From contig NZ_OOHJ01000015.1 in assembly GCF_900323885.1 (NCBI RefSeq), positions 620,001-684,000 on the forward strand: 64,000 bases of DNA, written 5' to 3'. Positions 7,312 through 15,833 of this stretch are shown one piece after another; within the stretch, counting starts at the first letter, position 1, and every line of letters begins with the position of its first letter. Below the pieces are notes generated by a model that was not told the origin of the DNA, searched no databases, and was given only the letters and a program-made list of their open reading frames with translations. This DNA is from [Actinomadura] parvosata subsp. kistnae. Its GTDB lineage: Bacteria > Actinomycetota > Actinomycetes > Streptosporangiales > Streptosporangiaceae. The position numbers were made by a program, and so were the translations under genes.

Positions 7312-8376
7312 TCACTGGTCGCGGGCCCGGCGCCGCCACTGGTCCAGGTACACGGCGGCGACGAGCACGGCGCCCACCACCACCTGCTGCCAGAACGGGC
7401 GCACGCCGAGGATCTGGAAGCCGTTCTGGAGCACGACGGGGATGAACACGCCGATGACCGTGCCCGCCACCGTCCCCACCCCGCCGAACAGGGACGTGCC
7501 GCCGATCACCACGGCCGCGATGGCCTGGAGGTTGTCGGTGGAGTGCGCGGAGACGCCGGTGATGCCGTACTTGGCCAGCGACAGGTGCCCCGCCAGCCCC
7601 GCGAGCAGCCCCGCCAGGCCGTAGACCTTGATCAGGTGGCCGCGCACGGCCACGCCGGCGCGCCGGGCGGCCTCGGCGTTGGAGCCGATCGCGTACGTGT
7701 GGCGGCCGAAGCGGGTGAAGGCGAGCGCCAGCGCCAGGGCGGCGGTGATGGCGGCGCAGATCCACACGATCAGCGGCACGCCGAGCCAGCGCGCCAGCCC
7801 GAGCCCCAGGTTGAGGTCCGCGGGGGCGCGCAGGTCGACGCCGCCGGTGAGCAGGAGCGCCCCGCCGAGCGACATGCCGAGCGTGCCCAGCGTCACGATC
7901 AGCGCCGGGATCCGGCCCAGCGCGACCAGCACCCCGTTCAGCCCGCCCCAGGCCAGGCCGGTGACCAGCGCGCCGGCCGCGCCGAGCGCCGCGGAGCCGG
8001 TGGCCTCGGTGACCTTGGCCGCCACCACGGCCGAGAACACGAGCACGCCGCCCACCGACAGGTCGATGCCCGCCGTGATGATCACGAACGTCATGCCGGT
8101 GGCCAGCAGGAGGAGGATCGCGGCGTCGCTGACCAGGTTGAGCAGGTTGAAGGAGGTGGGGAACGCGCGCGGGGCCAGCACCGAGAACGCGGCCAGCAGC
8201 GCGACCAGCACCAGCCCGATCCACACGACCTGCAGCCCGCCGCGGCCGGTCCGCGCCGGCTTCGCGCCCGCCCTCTCCGCCGCCGCATCGCGAGCGACCC
8301 GGCCCGTCCCCGCCGGCCCGTCGTGCGCGGCCCCGCCCGTCCCCGTCGGCCCGTCGTGCGCGGCCCCGCCCGTCAT
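7312..8376 (-). CDS. Sugar ABC transporter permease (RbsC/BPD_transp_2 family)
   Basis: 354 residues with about ten hydrophobic helices. The family signature IITAGIDLSVGGVL is present, as are GNxEAARRAG-type (GSNAEAARRAGV) and GGTSLFGGVGTV segments typical of ribose-class permeases. ATG 8376 overlaps the ATPase stop (ATGA), indicating translational coupling. The first ~38 residues are a hydrophilic Ala/Gly-rich extension with an internal repeat (AAHDGP-x-GTG twice), encoded by a DNA direct repeat; they may be dispensable. Forms the membrane channel with the adjacent ATPase. Confidence 0.9.
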   Translation of the reverse strand: MTGGAAHDGPTGTGGAAHDGPAGTGRVARDAAAERAGAKPARTGRGGLQVVWIGLVLVALLAAFSVLAPRAFPTSFNLLNLVSDAAILLLLATGMTFVIITAGIDLSVGGVLVFSAVVAAKVTEATGSAALGAAGALVTGLAWGGLNGVLVALGRIPALIVTLGTLGMSLGGALLLTGGVDLRAPADLNLGLGLARWLGVPLIVWICAAITAALALALAFTRFGRHTYAIGSNAEAARRAGVAVRGHLIKVYGLAGLLAGLAGHLSLAKYGITGVSAHSTDNLQAIAAVVIGGTSLFGGVGTVAGTVIGVFIPVVLQNGFQILGVRPFWQQVVVGAVLVAAVYLDQWRRRARDQ

Positions 8377-9140
8377 GGCCGGCCCTCCTGCTGCTCCAGG
8401 GCGCCGGTCATGGCGCCGACCAGGTCCTCCATCGACGCCTGTGCCGTGGCGAAGCAGGCCACCCGCCGGCCCAGCCGCAGCACCTCGACCCGGTCGGAGA
8501 CCGCCATGACGTCCTGCATGTTGTGGCTGATGAGCACGACGGACACGCCGGAGTCGCGTACGGTCCTGATGAGGTCGAGCACCCGGCGCGTCTGCACCAC
8601 GCCGAGCGCCGCCGTCGGCTCGTCCATGAACACCGCCCGCCGCGCCCACGTCACCGCCCTGGCCACGGCGACGCCCTGCCGCTGCCCGCCGGACAGGGCC
8701 GACACGGGCGCGCTCTGGGAGGGCAGCCGCACGCCGAGCCGCTCGCAGGCGTCCTGGGTCGCGCGGCGCATGGCGGCGTTGTCGAGCACGCCGAGCAGCC
8801 CCAGCAGGCCGGGCCGCAGCCGTTCCCTGCCGAGGAAGAAGTTCGCGGCGGGGGTGAGGTCGGCGCAGAGGGCCAGGTCCTGGTAGACGGTCTCGATGCC
8901 GGCGCTCCTGGCCTCCTCCGCGGAGCCGAACGCGACCGGCTCGCCGTCGACCTCGATCGTCCCGCCGTCCGGACGCTCGACGCCCGAGAGGATCTTCGCC
9001 AGCGTGGACTTCCCGGCCCCGTTGTCGCCGATCAGCGCGACCACCTCGCCCGCCCCCAGGCTGAAGTCCGCGCCGCGCAGCGCCTCGACCTGGCCGTAGC
9101 TCTTCACGATCCCGCGGGCGGCGATCAGCGGTACGGCCAT
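8373..9140 (-). CDS. Sugar ABC transporter ATP-binding protein
   Basis: 255 residues, a single ABC domain. Walker A is GDNGAGKST, Q-loop region TVYQDLAL, signature SGGQRQGVAVARA (canonical LSGGQ-like), Walker B VFMDEPTAALG, H-loop ISHN. Many RbsA-class ATPases have two fused ABC domains; this one has one, like the FrcA/ThpA type. Start ATG 9140 (MAVPLIAARG) agrees with the family; an upstream GTG would add 23 unrelated residues. First gene of the importer operon; AGACC-N10-GGTCT flanks 9142-9161 and may be an operator. Confidence 0.9.
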   Translation of the reverse strand: MAVPLIAARGIVKSYGQVEALRGADFSLGAGEVVALIGDNGAGKSTLAKILSGVERPDGGTIEVDGEPVAFGSAEEARSAGIETVYQDLALCADLTPAANFFLGRERLRPGLLGLLGVLDNAAMRRATQDACERLGVRLPSQSAPVSALSGGQRQGVAVARAVTWARRAVFMDEPTAALGVVQTRRVLDLIRTVRDSGVSVVLISHNMQDVMAVSDRVEVLRLGRRVACFATAQASMEDLVGAMTGALEQQEGRP

Positions 9141-9180
9141 AAGACCATCAAGAAACGGTCTGACATCGTTGTCAAGACCC

Positions 9181-9210
9181 AGTGGGACGCCGGGTTCCGG
9201 ACGTCCCACT
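9181..9210 (-). terminator. Hairpin terminator after the glycosyltransferase operon
   Basis: AGTGGGACG (9181-9189) pairs perfectly with CGTCCCACT (9202-9210); the 12-base interior contains a further CCGG/CCGG pair. It lies directly past the GT39 stop on the minus strand and before the ABC importer operon. There is no U-tract, which is usual for high-GC actinomycetes. Confidence 0.65.
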
Positions 9211-9215
9211 CCCGG

Positions 9216-11204
9216 CTACTCGGAGCAGTCGTAGAGCCCGTCCTGGCCGTCCACGGCCGAGCAGTTCTGCCGCACCCAGGTCGTCACCTCCGTGTCGCCC
9301 CGGCCGGGGCCGCCGCCGCTGCCGGACAGGACGTACCTGAGCTGCCCCGAGGAGACCAGCGCCTGGAGCCGCGCCACGGTCATGGCGGGGTCGCTGCCGG
9401 TGAAGCCGCCCATCGCGATCACCGGCCTGCCGGTGGACAGGATCAGGCCGGACGCCTGCTGGGCGCTGCTCACCGCGACCAGCCACGTGGCGCCGCCCTG
9501 GTTGGCCACCAGGTACTTGGTCAGCGCGTCGCTGACACCGCCGCCGGGGCCGCCGCGCCCCATGAAGGCGGCCCGGCGCTCGGCGTTCCCCGGCTGGCTC
9601 TGCCCGCCCGGGAACTCGGCGCCGCCGGTCGGCATCCGGCCGCGCATGCCGCCGGGCCCGCCGAAGCCCATCCGGCCGGACGAGGGGCCGGCGGTGGGGT
9701 TCGTCCCGTTCGTCTGGGACCGCAGCGGCGTGACCGCGTACGCGGCGGGCCCGGCCAGGCCGGCGACGACCACGGCCGCGAGCGCGACCGCCGCGACCCG
9801 TACCCGCACCTGCCTCCGCATCCTGGCCAGCACGAGCGCCGCCACGGCCACCAGGGTCGCCCCGAGCACGACCCAGGCCAGCCACGGCAGCCACTCGGGG
9901 GTGCGCCGCAGCACCACGAACGACCAGCCCCCGGTCACCGCCACCGCCAGCGGCAGCACCCAGGCCCACGCCCGCGACCGCCGGTACGCCGCCCACATCA
10001 CGACGACCCCCGTCCCGGCCAGCGCGGCCACCGCCGGCGCCATGGCGGTCGTGTAGTACGGGTGGAAGGTGCCGCTGGAGAAGCTGAACACCACGTAGTG
10101 CACGGCCAGCCACCCGCCCCACACCAGCCAGGCCGCCCCGGAGGGCCCGCCGTCGCCGGTCACGCGCCGCACCCGCAGCAGGATCGCGAACGCCAGCGTC
10201 ACCACGCAGAACGGCAACAGCCACGAGATCTGCCCGGCCAGGATCTCGTTGAACAGCCGCCCGGCTCCCGACTCCCCGCCGAAGCCCCCACCACCGCCGC
10301 CGCCGTTGCCGCGCCCCTGGCCGAAGATGCGGCCCAGGCCGTTGTAGCCGATGACGAGGTCCCAGACGGTGTTGTCGGTGGAGCCGCCGATGTAGGGGCG
10401 GGAGTCCTTCGGCCACAGGTCGGTGATCACCATCCACCACGCGCTGGACACCACCAGCACGACCCCGGCCGCCACCAGGTGCCACACGCGCCTGATCCAG
10501 GGCGTCCTGGCGCACGCCAGGTAGGCGAGCGCGAGCGCCGGCACCACGAGGTACGCCTGCAACATCTTGGCGTTGAACCCGAGCCCCACGAAGAACGCCG
10601 CCAGCAGCAGCGACCGCATCCGGCCCGTCCGCAGCGCCTCCAGGCAGAACCAGGCCGACAGGACGAGCAGCAGCACGAGCACGGTGTCGGGGTTGTTGTC
10701 GCGGTTGATCGCCACGGTGATGGGCGTGAGCGTCATGACGACGGCGGCGATCAGCGCCGCCACGTGCCCCCGCCGCCCGCCACCGGGATGGGCCGGGGTG
10801 GTGAAGGCGCGGCGCACCGCCGAGAACACCAGGCCGACGGCCGCCACCCCGGCGATCGCCTGCGGGAGCAGCATGCTCCACGTGCCGTAGCCGAAGATCC
10901 GCGCCGACAGCCCCATCACCCACAGCGCCAGCGGCGGCTTGTCGACGGTGATGAAGGAGCCGGCGTCGATGGCGCCGAAGAAGAACGCCTTCCAGCTCTT
11001 GGTGCCCGACAGGATGGCGGCGGCGTAGTACTCGTTGGCGTTGCCGCTCAGCGCCCACGCGTACAGGACGAAGGCGACGGCGAGCACCGCCCACATGGCG
11101 GGCCGCGACCAGCGCGGGTCCTGCTCCGATCCGAGGAGGGCGCGGGCGAGCGCGCCGCGCCGGCCGGCGGCCCGGTGCCCGGGCCTGATCGCGGTGACGG
11201 TCAT
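9216..11204 (-). CDS. Glycosyltransferase family 39 (ArnT/PMT-like) membrane protein
   Basis: 662 residues. The first ~470 residues contain about ten to twelve hydrophobic helices with GT-C features: NEYYAAAILSGTKSW, FITVDKPPLALW, INRDNNPDT and GLGFNAKMLQAYLV, seen in GT39 enzymes that use lipid-linked sugars at the outer membrane face. A Gly/Met/Arg-rich linker (about residues 515-565) leads to a C-terminal domain (VSDALTKYLVANQG, VIAMGGFTGSDP) ending in two Cys. ATG 11204 overlaps the GT2 stop as ATGA. Probably transfers a sugar made available by the upstream GT2-GtrA protein onto a cell-envelope acceptor. Confidence 0.88.
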   Translation of the reverse strand: MTVTAIRPGHRAAGRRGALARALLGSEQDPRWSRPAMWAVLAVAFVLYAWALSGNANEYYAAAILSGTKSWKAFFFGAIDAGSFITVDKPPLALWVMGLSARIFGYGTWSMLLPQAIAGVAAVGLVFSAVRRAFTTPAHPGGGRRGHVAALIAAVVMTLTPITVAINRDNNPDTVLVLLLVLSAWFCLEALRTGRMRSLLLAAFFVGLGFNAKMLQAYLVVPALALAYLACARTPWIRRVWHLVAAGVVLVVSSAWWMVITDLWPKDSRPYIGGSTDNTVWDLVIGYNGLGRIFGQGRGNGGGGGGGFGGESGAGRLFNEILAGQISWLLPFCVVTLAFAILLRVRRVTGDGGPSGAAWLVWGGWLAVHYVVFSFSSGTFHPYYTTAMAPAVAALAGTGVVVMWAAYRRSRAWAWVLPLAVAVTGGWSFVVLRRTPEWLPWLAWVVLGATLVAVAALVLARMRRQVRVRVAAVALAAVVVAGLAGPAAYAVTPLRSQTNGTNPTAGPSSGRMGFGGPGGMRGRMPTGGAEFPGGQSQPGNAERRAAFMGRGGPGGGVSDALTKYLVANQGGATWLVAVSSAQQASGLILSTGRPVIAMGGFTGSDPAMTVARLQALVSSGQLRYVLSGSGGGPGRGDTEVTTWVRQNCSAVDGQDGLYDCSE

Positions 11205-12367
11205 GGGGTGTTCCTCCGCTTGGGGTTGAAGACCCACGCGCGCAGCAGCAGGAAGCGTACGAGGGTGGCGGCGGCGTTGGCGACGATGACCGCGACGAGC
11301 TCCACGCCGTGGGAGACCCCGGCGGGCAGCAGGGAGAGGCTGCCCGAGGTGAGCGCCAGCCCGACGAGGAAGGCGATCAGCCCTTCGAACTGGTGCCGCA
11401 CGGCCCCGCCCGCGCCTTTGACGCCGAAGGTGAAGCGGCGGTTGGCGGCGGTGTTGGCCACGGCGGTGACGAGCAGCGCGACCGCGTTGGCGGCGAGGGG
11501 CGGCACGACCTGGCGCAGCAGCGAGTACAGCACTAGGTACGCCAGTGTGCTGACCACGCCCACGATCGCGAACCGCGGGAGCTGCTTGGCCATGCCCTTC
11601 GGCAGCTCGGCCCGCCCGGACAGGGGGACGCGGGTGGCGCCGGACAGCGTCCCGCGGGCCACGCGGACGAGGCCGCGCAGGTCGTCGAGGGCGGTCTGCA
11701 CGATGTCCACCCGGCTGTCCGGGTCGTCCACCCAGTCCACGGGCACCTCGTGGATGCGCAGGCCGTGGCGCTCGGCCAGGAGCAGCAGCTCGGTGTCGAA
11801 GAACCACTGCTCGTCCTCGACACCGGGCAACAGAGCCTGGGCGATCTCCGTACGGACGGCCTTGAAGCCGCACTGCGCGTCCGAGAAGCGGGCGCCCATG
11901 CCGAGGCGGAGCAGCAGGTTGTAGGAGCGGGAGATGAACTCGCGCTTGGGGCCGCGCTCGACGCGGGCCGCGCGGGCCAGGCGGGTGCCGATGGCCAGGT
12001 CGCTGTGCCCGGTCAGCAGCGGGGCCACCAGCGGCAGGAACGCGTCCAGGTCGGTGGACAGGTCCACGTCCATGTAGCTGACGACGTCGGCCTCGCTCCG
12101 CGACCACACGCTGCGCAGTGCCCGGCCGCGGCCCTTCTCGTCGAGGTGCACGGCCCGCACGTGCGGCAGCTCCCTGGCCAGCTCGGTGGCGAGCTGCCAG
12201 GTGTTGTCCGTGCTGGCGTTGTCGGCGATGGTGATGCGGAAGCCGTAGGGGAAGTTCGCGGTGAGGTAGGTGTGCAGCCGGGCGATGCTGGCTCGCAGCG
12301 CCCGCTGCTCGTTGTAGACCGGGACGACCACCTCGACCAGGCGGGTCCGTACTGCTGTTGTCTCCAT
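11201..12367 (-). CDS. Fused GT2 polyprenyl-phosphate glycosyltransferase / GtrA protein
   Basis: 388 residues. Residues ~10-240 form a GT2 domain of the dolichyl-phosphate mannosyltransferase type: VVVPVYNEQRALRASI, IADNASTDNTW, MDVDLSTDLD (DXD) and SDAQCGFKAVR. Residues ~265-380 form a GtrA-like domain with about four membrane helices (FAIVGVVSTLAYLVLY, ANAVALLVTAVANT). The first part would load a sugar onto polyprenyl phosphate and the second help its translocation; the GT39 partner downstream then uses it. Start ATG 12367 is 24 bp after the histidine kinase stop, so all four genes probably form one operon. Confidence 0.9.
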   Translation of the reverse strand: METTAVRTRLVEVVVPVYNEQRALRASIARLHTYLTANFPYGFRITIADNASTDNTWQLATELARELPHVRAVHLDEKGRGRALRSVWSRSEADVVSYMDVDLSTDLDAFLPLVAPLLTGHSDLAIGTRLARAARVERGPKREFISRSYNLLLRLGMGARFSDAQCGFKAVRTEIAQALLPGVEDEQWFFDTELLLLAERHGLRIHEVPVDWVDDPDSRVDIVQTALDDLRGLVRVARGTLSGATRVPLSGRAELPKGMAKQLPRFAIVGVVSTLAYLVLYSLLRQVVPPLAANAVALLVTAVANTAANRRFTFGVKGAGGAVRHQFEGLIAFLVGLALTSGSLSLLPAGVSHGVELVAVIVANAAATLVRFLLLRAWVFNPKRRNTP

Positions 12368-12391
12368 GCAGCCAGGACACTTTTTGGGTCT

Positions 12392-13789
12392 TTAAGGTGA
12401 CTTATCCGATTCTGAGTTACGGATGAGAGTTCCCGGCAGGTCCATGGTCGCGATCGCCCCGCCACCTGGAGCGTTCCCCAGGCGTACGGTGCCGCCGGCC
12501 TCCGTGACGGCCTGCGCCACGATCGCCAGCCCCAGCCCCGAGCCCGGCAGGCCGCGCGCCGACGGGGAGCGCCAGAACCGCTCGAACACGTGCGGCAGCT
12601 CCTCCTCCGGCAGCCCCGGGCCGTGGTCGCGCACGGTCAGGCGGCCGTCGCGCAGCTTCACCTCCACCTGGGAGCCCTCCGGGCTGAACTTGGCGGCGTT
12701 GTCGATGAGGTTCAGCACCGCCCGTTCCAGCGAGGTGGCGCTGCCCACGACATACCAGGGGCTGAGGTCGGTCACCACCTCCGCGCCGCGCAGCCGCGCC
12801 CGCTCCACGGCGGCCGTGACCACTTCGTGAAAGCCCAGCTCGACGTGCGGCTCGTGGTCGGTGTCGCCCCTGGCGAGCTGGAGCAGGTCGGCCACCAGCG
12901 TGGACAGCTCCGCGAACTGCGCCTTCACGTTGACCAGCAGCCGCTCCTTGGCGCCCGGGTCGAGGCTGCGGCCCGTCTGCTCGCTGCGCAGCAGCAGGTC
13001 GATGTTGGTGCGCAACGTGGTGAGCGGGGTGCGCAACTCGTGGCCGGCGTCGGCGACCAGCTGTTTCTGCCGCTCCCTGGAGCCGGCCAGGGCGGCCGTC
13101 ATGGCGTTGAACGAGGAGGACAGGCGGGCGATCTCGTCGTTGCCGTGAACGGGGATGCGCGTGTCGAGGTCTTCGGTCTGGGCGATGTGCTCGACCGCCT
13201 TGGTCAGGTCGCCCACCGGACGCAGGGCGGCCCGCGAGATCGTCAGCCCGGCCCAGGCCGCGCCGAGCACGCCCAAGGCGGTGATGCCGCCGAGCATGAG
13301 CCCCGCGATGCGCATCGTGCGCTGGATGTGCCCGTAGAACCTCGACTCCATGACCGCCACGCCGGGCTTGAAGTTGACCGTCACCACCCGGACCTGTTTG
13401 CCGTCCATCGTCTCGCCGTAGCGGTAGACCGGATCGCACGGCTCGAAGGCCTTCTTGTCCAGCTCGTAGTCCGGCTTGATGGGAGAGGGGCCGATCGAGC
13501 AGGTCCTGCCGTCGGCGAACAGCAGCGTGGCCTGCCCTTCCGCGAAAGCCGCCGGCGTGCCCCCCGGCCGGCAGTTGTGCTCCAGATATCCCTTGTCGCC
13601 CTGGTCGAGCGACGCCAGGATGGTCATGTCGAGGTTGCCCCGGAGCCGGTCCTGGAGGATGAAGTACGACAGACCGGCACACATCGCGATGGCCAGCGCC
13701 ACCGCCACCGTGACCAGGAGCGTCAGCCGCGTGCGCAGGCTGCCGCGCGTGGCCAGGGACCGGACACGGTCACCCCATCTGCCCTTCAC
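12392..13789 (-). CDS. Sensor histidine kinase (MprB-like)
   Basis: 465 residues from GTG 13789, which overlaps the response regulator stop (GTGA). Layout: membrane helix at about 18-40, extracytoplasmic sensor region with several Cys (about 45-160), second helix (~165-190), HAMP, H-box DAGHELRTPLTTLRTN, N-box NLIDNAAKFSPEG, and G-boxes DHGPGLP and GSGLGLAIV. This matches the MprB/ CseC class that senses envelope stress. The phosphoryl group would pass to the adjacent regulator. Linkage to two envelope glycosyltransferases supports a role in remodelling cell-surface glycans. Confidence 0.92.
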   Translation of the reverse strand: MKGRWGDRVRSLATRGSLRTRLTLLVTVAVALAIAMCAGLSYFILQDRLRGNLDMTILASLDQGDKGYLEHNCRPGGTPAAFAEGQATLLFADGRTCSIGPSPIKPDYELDKKAFEPCDPVYRYGETMDGKQVRVVTVNFKPGVAVMESRFYGHIQRTMRIAGLMLGGITALGVLGAAWAGLTISRAALRPVGDLTKAVEHIAQTEDLDTRIPVHGNDEIARLSSSFNAMTAALAGSRERQKQLVADAGHELRTPLTTLRTNIDLLLRSEQTGRSLDPGAKERLLVNVKAQFAELSTLVADLLQLARGDTDHEPHVELGFHEVVTAAVERARLRGAEVVTDLSPWYVVGSATSLERAVLNLIDNAAKFSPEGSQVEVKLRDGRLTVRDHGPGLPEEELPHVFERFWRSPSARGLPGSGLGLAIVAQAVTEAGGTVRLGNAPGGGAIATMDLPGTLIRNSESDKSP

Positions 13790-14484
13790 TGCGTGGCCCT
13801 GAGCACATAACCCACCCCGCGCACGGTGTGGATCACGCGCGGCTCGCCCCCGGCCTCCGTCTTGCGCCGCAGATACATGACGTACACGTCGAGCGAGTTG
13901 GAGGTCGGCTCGAAGTCGAAGCCCCACACCTCGCTGAGGATCTGGTCTCTCGTCAGCACCTGGCGCGGATGGGCGAGGAACAGCTCCATGAGCAGGTATT
14001 CGGTCCTGGTCAGGTCGAGGCGGCGGTCGCCGCGCGTGACCTCCCGGGTCGCCGGGTCCATGCGCAGGTCGCCGTACGAGAGCGTGTCGCCCTCGGGGGT
14101 GCCGGCGCTGAGCGCGCCGCGCCGCAGCAGCGCCCGCACCCTGGCCAGCAGCTCGTCGAGCTCGAACGGCTTGACGAGGTAGTCGTCGGCCCCGGCGTCG
14201 AGCCCGGACACGCGGTCGCCGACGGCGTCGCGGGCGGTGAGCATGAGCACGGGCACGTGGTTGCCGGAGGCGCGCAGGCGGCGGCACGCGGTGAGCCCGT
14301 CGAGCCTGGGCATCATGACGTCGAGCAGCACCGCGTCGTACGTCTCCGCCGCCAGCGCGTCGAGCGCCTGCTGCCCGTCGTTGGCCGTGACGACCTTGTA
14401 GCCCTCGAACTCCAGGCTCGACTGCAGAGCCTCGCGCAACGCGGGCTCGTCGTCCACTACCAGCAACCGTGCGGGCTCACTCAT
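13786..14484 (-). CDS. OmpR-family response regulator (MprA-like)
   Basis: 232 residues. Receiver domain with the acidic pair in LLVVDDEPALRE, phosphoacceptor Asp in AVLLDVMMPRLDG, and LTARD plus VKPFELDELLARV. The C-terminal winged helix has LTRTEYLLMELFLAHP and a recognition helix in LDVYVMYLRRKTE. First gene of the regulator-kinase-GT2-GT39 operon. Its own promoter region contains a direct repeat of TTCAT spaced by 11 bp, fitting tandem binding by an OmpR-type dimer and hence autoregulation. Confidence 0.93.
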   Translation of the reverse strand: MSEPARLLVVDDEPALREALQSSLEFEGYKVVTANDGQQALDALAAETYDAVLLDVMMPRLDGLTACRRLRASGNHVPVLMLTARDAVGDRVSGLDAGADDYLVKPFELDELLARVRALLRRGALSAGTPEGDTLSYGDLRMDPATREVTRGDRRLDLTRTEYLLMELFLAHPRQVLTRDQILSEVWGFDFEPTSNSLDVYVMYLRRKTEAGGEPRVIHTVRGVGYVLRATQ

Positions 14485-14501
14485 GCTTGAAACGCTAGGG
14501 G

Positions 14502-14524
14502 CTCATCATGAAAACGTGATGAAC
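14502..14524 (-). promoter_or_regulatory. Candidate OmpR-type box upstream of the response regulator
   Basis: Read on the minus strand, TTCATCA and TTCATGA occur 11 bp apart (one helical turn), 20-40 bp upstream of the regulator start. Tandem repeats with this spacing are typical OmpR-family sites. Inference from pattern only. Confidence 0.4.
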
Positions 14525-14548
14525 GACCTCACGGAGATTTTATGAGGA

Positions 14549-15742
14549 TCACCACGCGACGGGCATCGAGGTGAGCCCGAAGATGGCTCCATCGTACTTG
14601 GCGGTCAGGTCCGCGTCGGCCACGGTGACGCGCAGGCCGGGCAGGCGCTCGAACAGGGTGCGCAGCGCGATCTCCAGCTCGGCGCGCGCCAGGTTCTGGC
14701 CGAGGCACTGGTGCACGCCGTAGCCGAAGGCGACGTGGTGGCGGGCGCCGCGCTCGATGTCGAACGCGTCCGGCCGCTCGAAGACGCGCTCGTCCCGGTT
14801 GGCGGAGGCGCCGAGCACGAAGATGCCCTCGCCCTTCCTGACGAGCTGCCCGCCGATCTCCTGGTCCTCGACGGCGACCCGGTCGAAGGCGGCCCAGTCG
14901 ACGATGGAGTGGAAGCGCAGCAGCTCCTCCACCGCCATGGGCCAGCCGGCGGGGTCGGCGCGCAGCGCGGCGAGCTGGTCGGGGTGGCGCAGGAGGGTGA
15001 GCACGGCCAGGGGGATCATGTTGGCGGTGGTCTCGTGGCCGGCGACGAGCAGCAGGAACATCACGCCCACCAGCTCGTCGTGGGTGAGCCGGCCGCCGGT
15101 GATGAGCCGGCCGAGCAGGTCGTCCTTCGGGGCCTGCTCGGCGGCGGTGACGAGCCCGTCGAGGTAGTCCCTGATCGCGAACGCCGCCGCGTGGGAGTCG
15201 TCGTCGGTGCTGAGCATCTCCCGGGTGCGGGCCTGGAAGAACTCGTGGTCGGCGTACGGGACGCCGAGGAGCCGGCAGATCACCAGCGAGGGCAGGGCGA
15301 GCCCGAACGCCTCGACCAGCTCCGCCTCGGACCCCTGGGCGACCATGTCGTCGATGAGCCCGTCGACCAGCTTCTGGATGTCGGGGCGCAGCTCCTTGAT
15401 CCGCCTGACGGTGAACTCGGGGATGAGCAGCCGCCGGAACCTGGTGTGGTCGGGCGGGTCGAGGTCGATGAAGTGGCCGGTCCTGAAGTGTTCGAGTGCC
15501 TGCTCCTCCTCGGGCGAGGGGGCCTCGGTGCGGAAGGCGGCGGTGGGATGGCCGGGCGTGGCCGGGTTGGTGCTGATGCCGGTGCCGGCGAGCACGCGCT
15601 GCGCCTCCGCGTGCCGGGTGACGAGCCAGACGTCGCCGCCGGGCAGGGAGGCCCGGACGAGCGGCGCCTCCTCGCGCATCCGCTCGTACTCGGGCGGCGG
15701 CGCGAACGGGCAGGTACGCGGAAGCGGGAAGGAATGCGCCAT
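14549..15742 (-). CDS. Cytochrome P450 (CYP105-like)
   Basis: 397 residues, normal for a soluble actinobacterial P450. I-helix motif LVAGHETTANM, K-helix ExxR in VEELLRF, and haem loop FGYGVHQCLGQNLAR with the thiolate Cys. The N-terminus (FPLPRTCPFAPPPEYERMREEAP) and DPPDHTRFRRLL fit the CYP105/107 group, which hydroxylates xenobiotics or secondary metabolites. ATG 15742 is preferred (AGGGGG upstream); an in-frame ATG at 15775 would run into the operator. No ferredoxin gene is adjacent. Divergent from a TetR gene with a strong shared operator, so probably repressed until ligand is present. Confidence 0.93.
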   Translation of the reverse strand: MAHSFPLPRTCPFAPPPEYERMREEAPLVRASLPGGDVWLVTRHAEAQRVLAGTGISTNPATPGHPTAAFRTEAPSPEEEQALEHFRTGHFIDLDPPDHTRFRRLLIPEFTVRRIKELRPDIQKLVDGLIDDMVAQGSEAELVEAFGLALPSLVICRLLGVPYADHEFFQARTREMLSTDDDSHAAAFAIRDYLDGLVTAAEQAPKDDLLGRLITGGRLTHDELVGVMFLLLVAGHETTANMIPLAVLTLLRHPDQLAALRADPAGWPMAVEELLRFHSIVDWAAFDRVAVEDQEIGGQLVRKGEGIFVLGASANRDERVFERPDAFDIERGARHHVAFGYGVHQCLGQNLARAELEIALRTLFERLPGLRVTVADADLTAKYDGAIFGLTSMPVAW

Positions 15743-15772
15743 AGTCTTGACCCCCTGGGAAGCAGCCGATCG

Positions 15773-15802
15773 CATTGCTTACTTACGCGAAAGTAAGCAA
15801 TG
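15773..15802. promoter_or_regulatory. TetR operator between P450 and TetR genes
   Basis: CATTGCTTACTT (15773-15784) and AAGTAAGCAATG (15791-15802) are perfect 12-bp inverted arms around six bases. The site lies centrally in the 91-bp divergent gap and is the most AT-rich part of it. It is a very likely operator controlling both genes; the binding protein is inferred to be the adjacent TetR. Confidence 0.8.
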
Positions 15803-15833
15803 ATGCGATGGACCGTCAAGTGATGGGAGCGGA

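Noticed and set aside
8523..11924. A 1133-codon plus-strand frame
   Set aside because: Antisense to the ABC ATPase, GT39 and GT2 genes; composition is typical of a GC-rich shadow.
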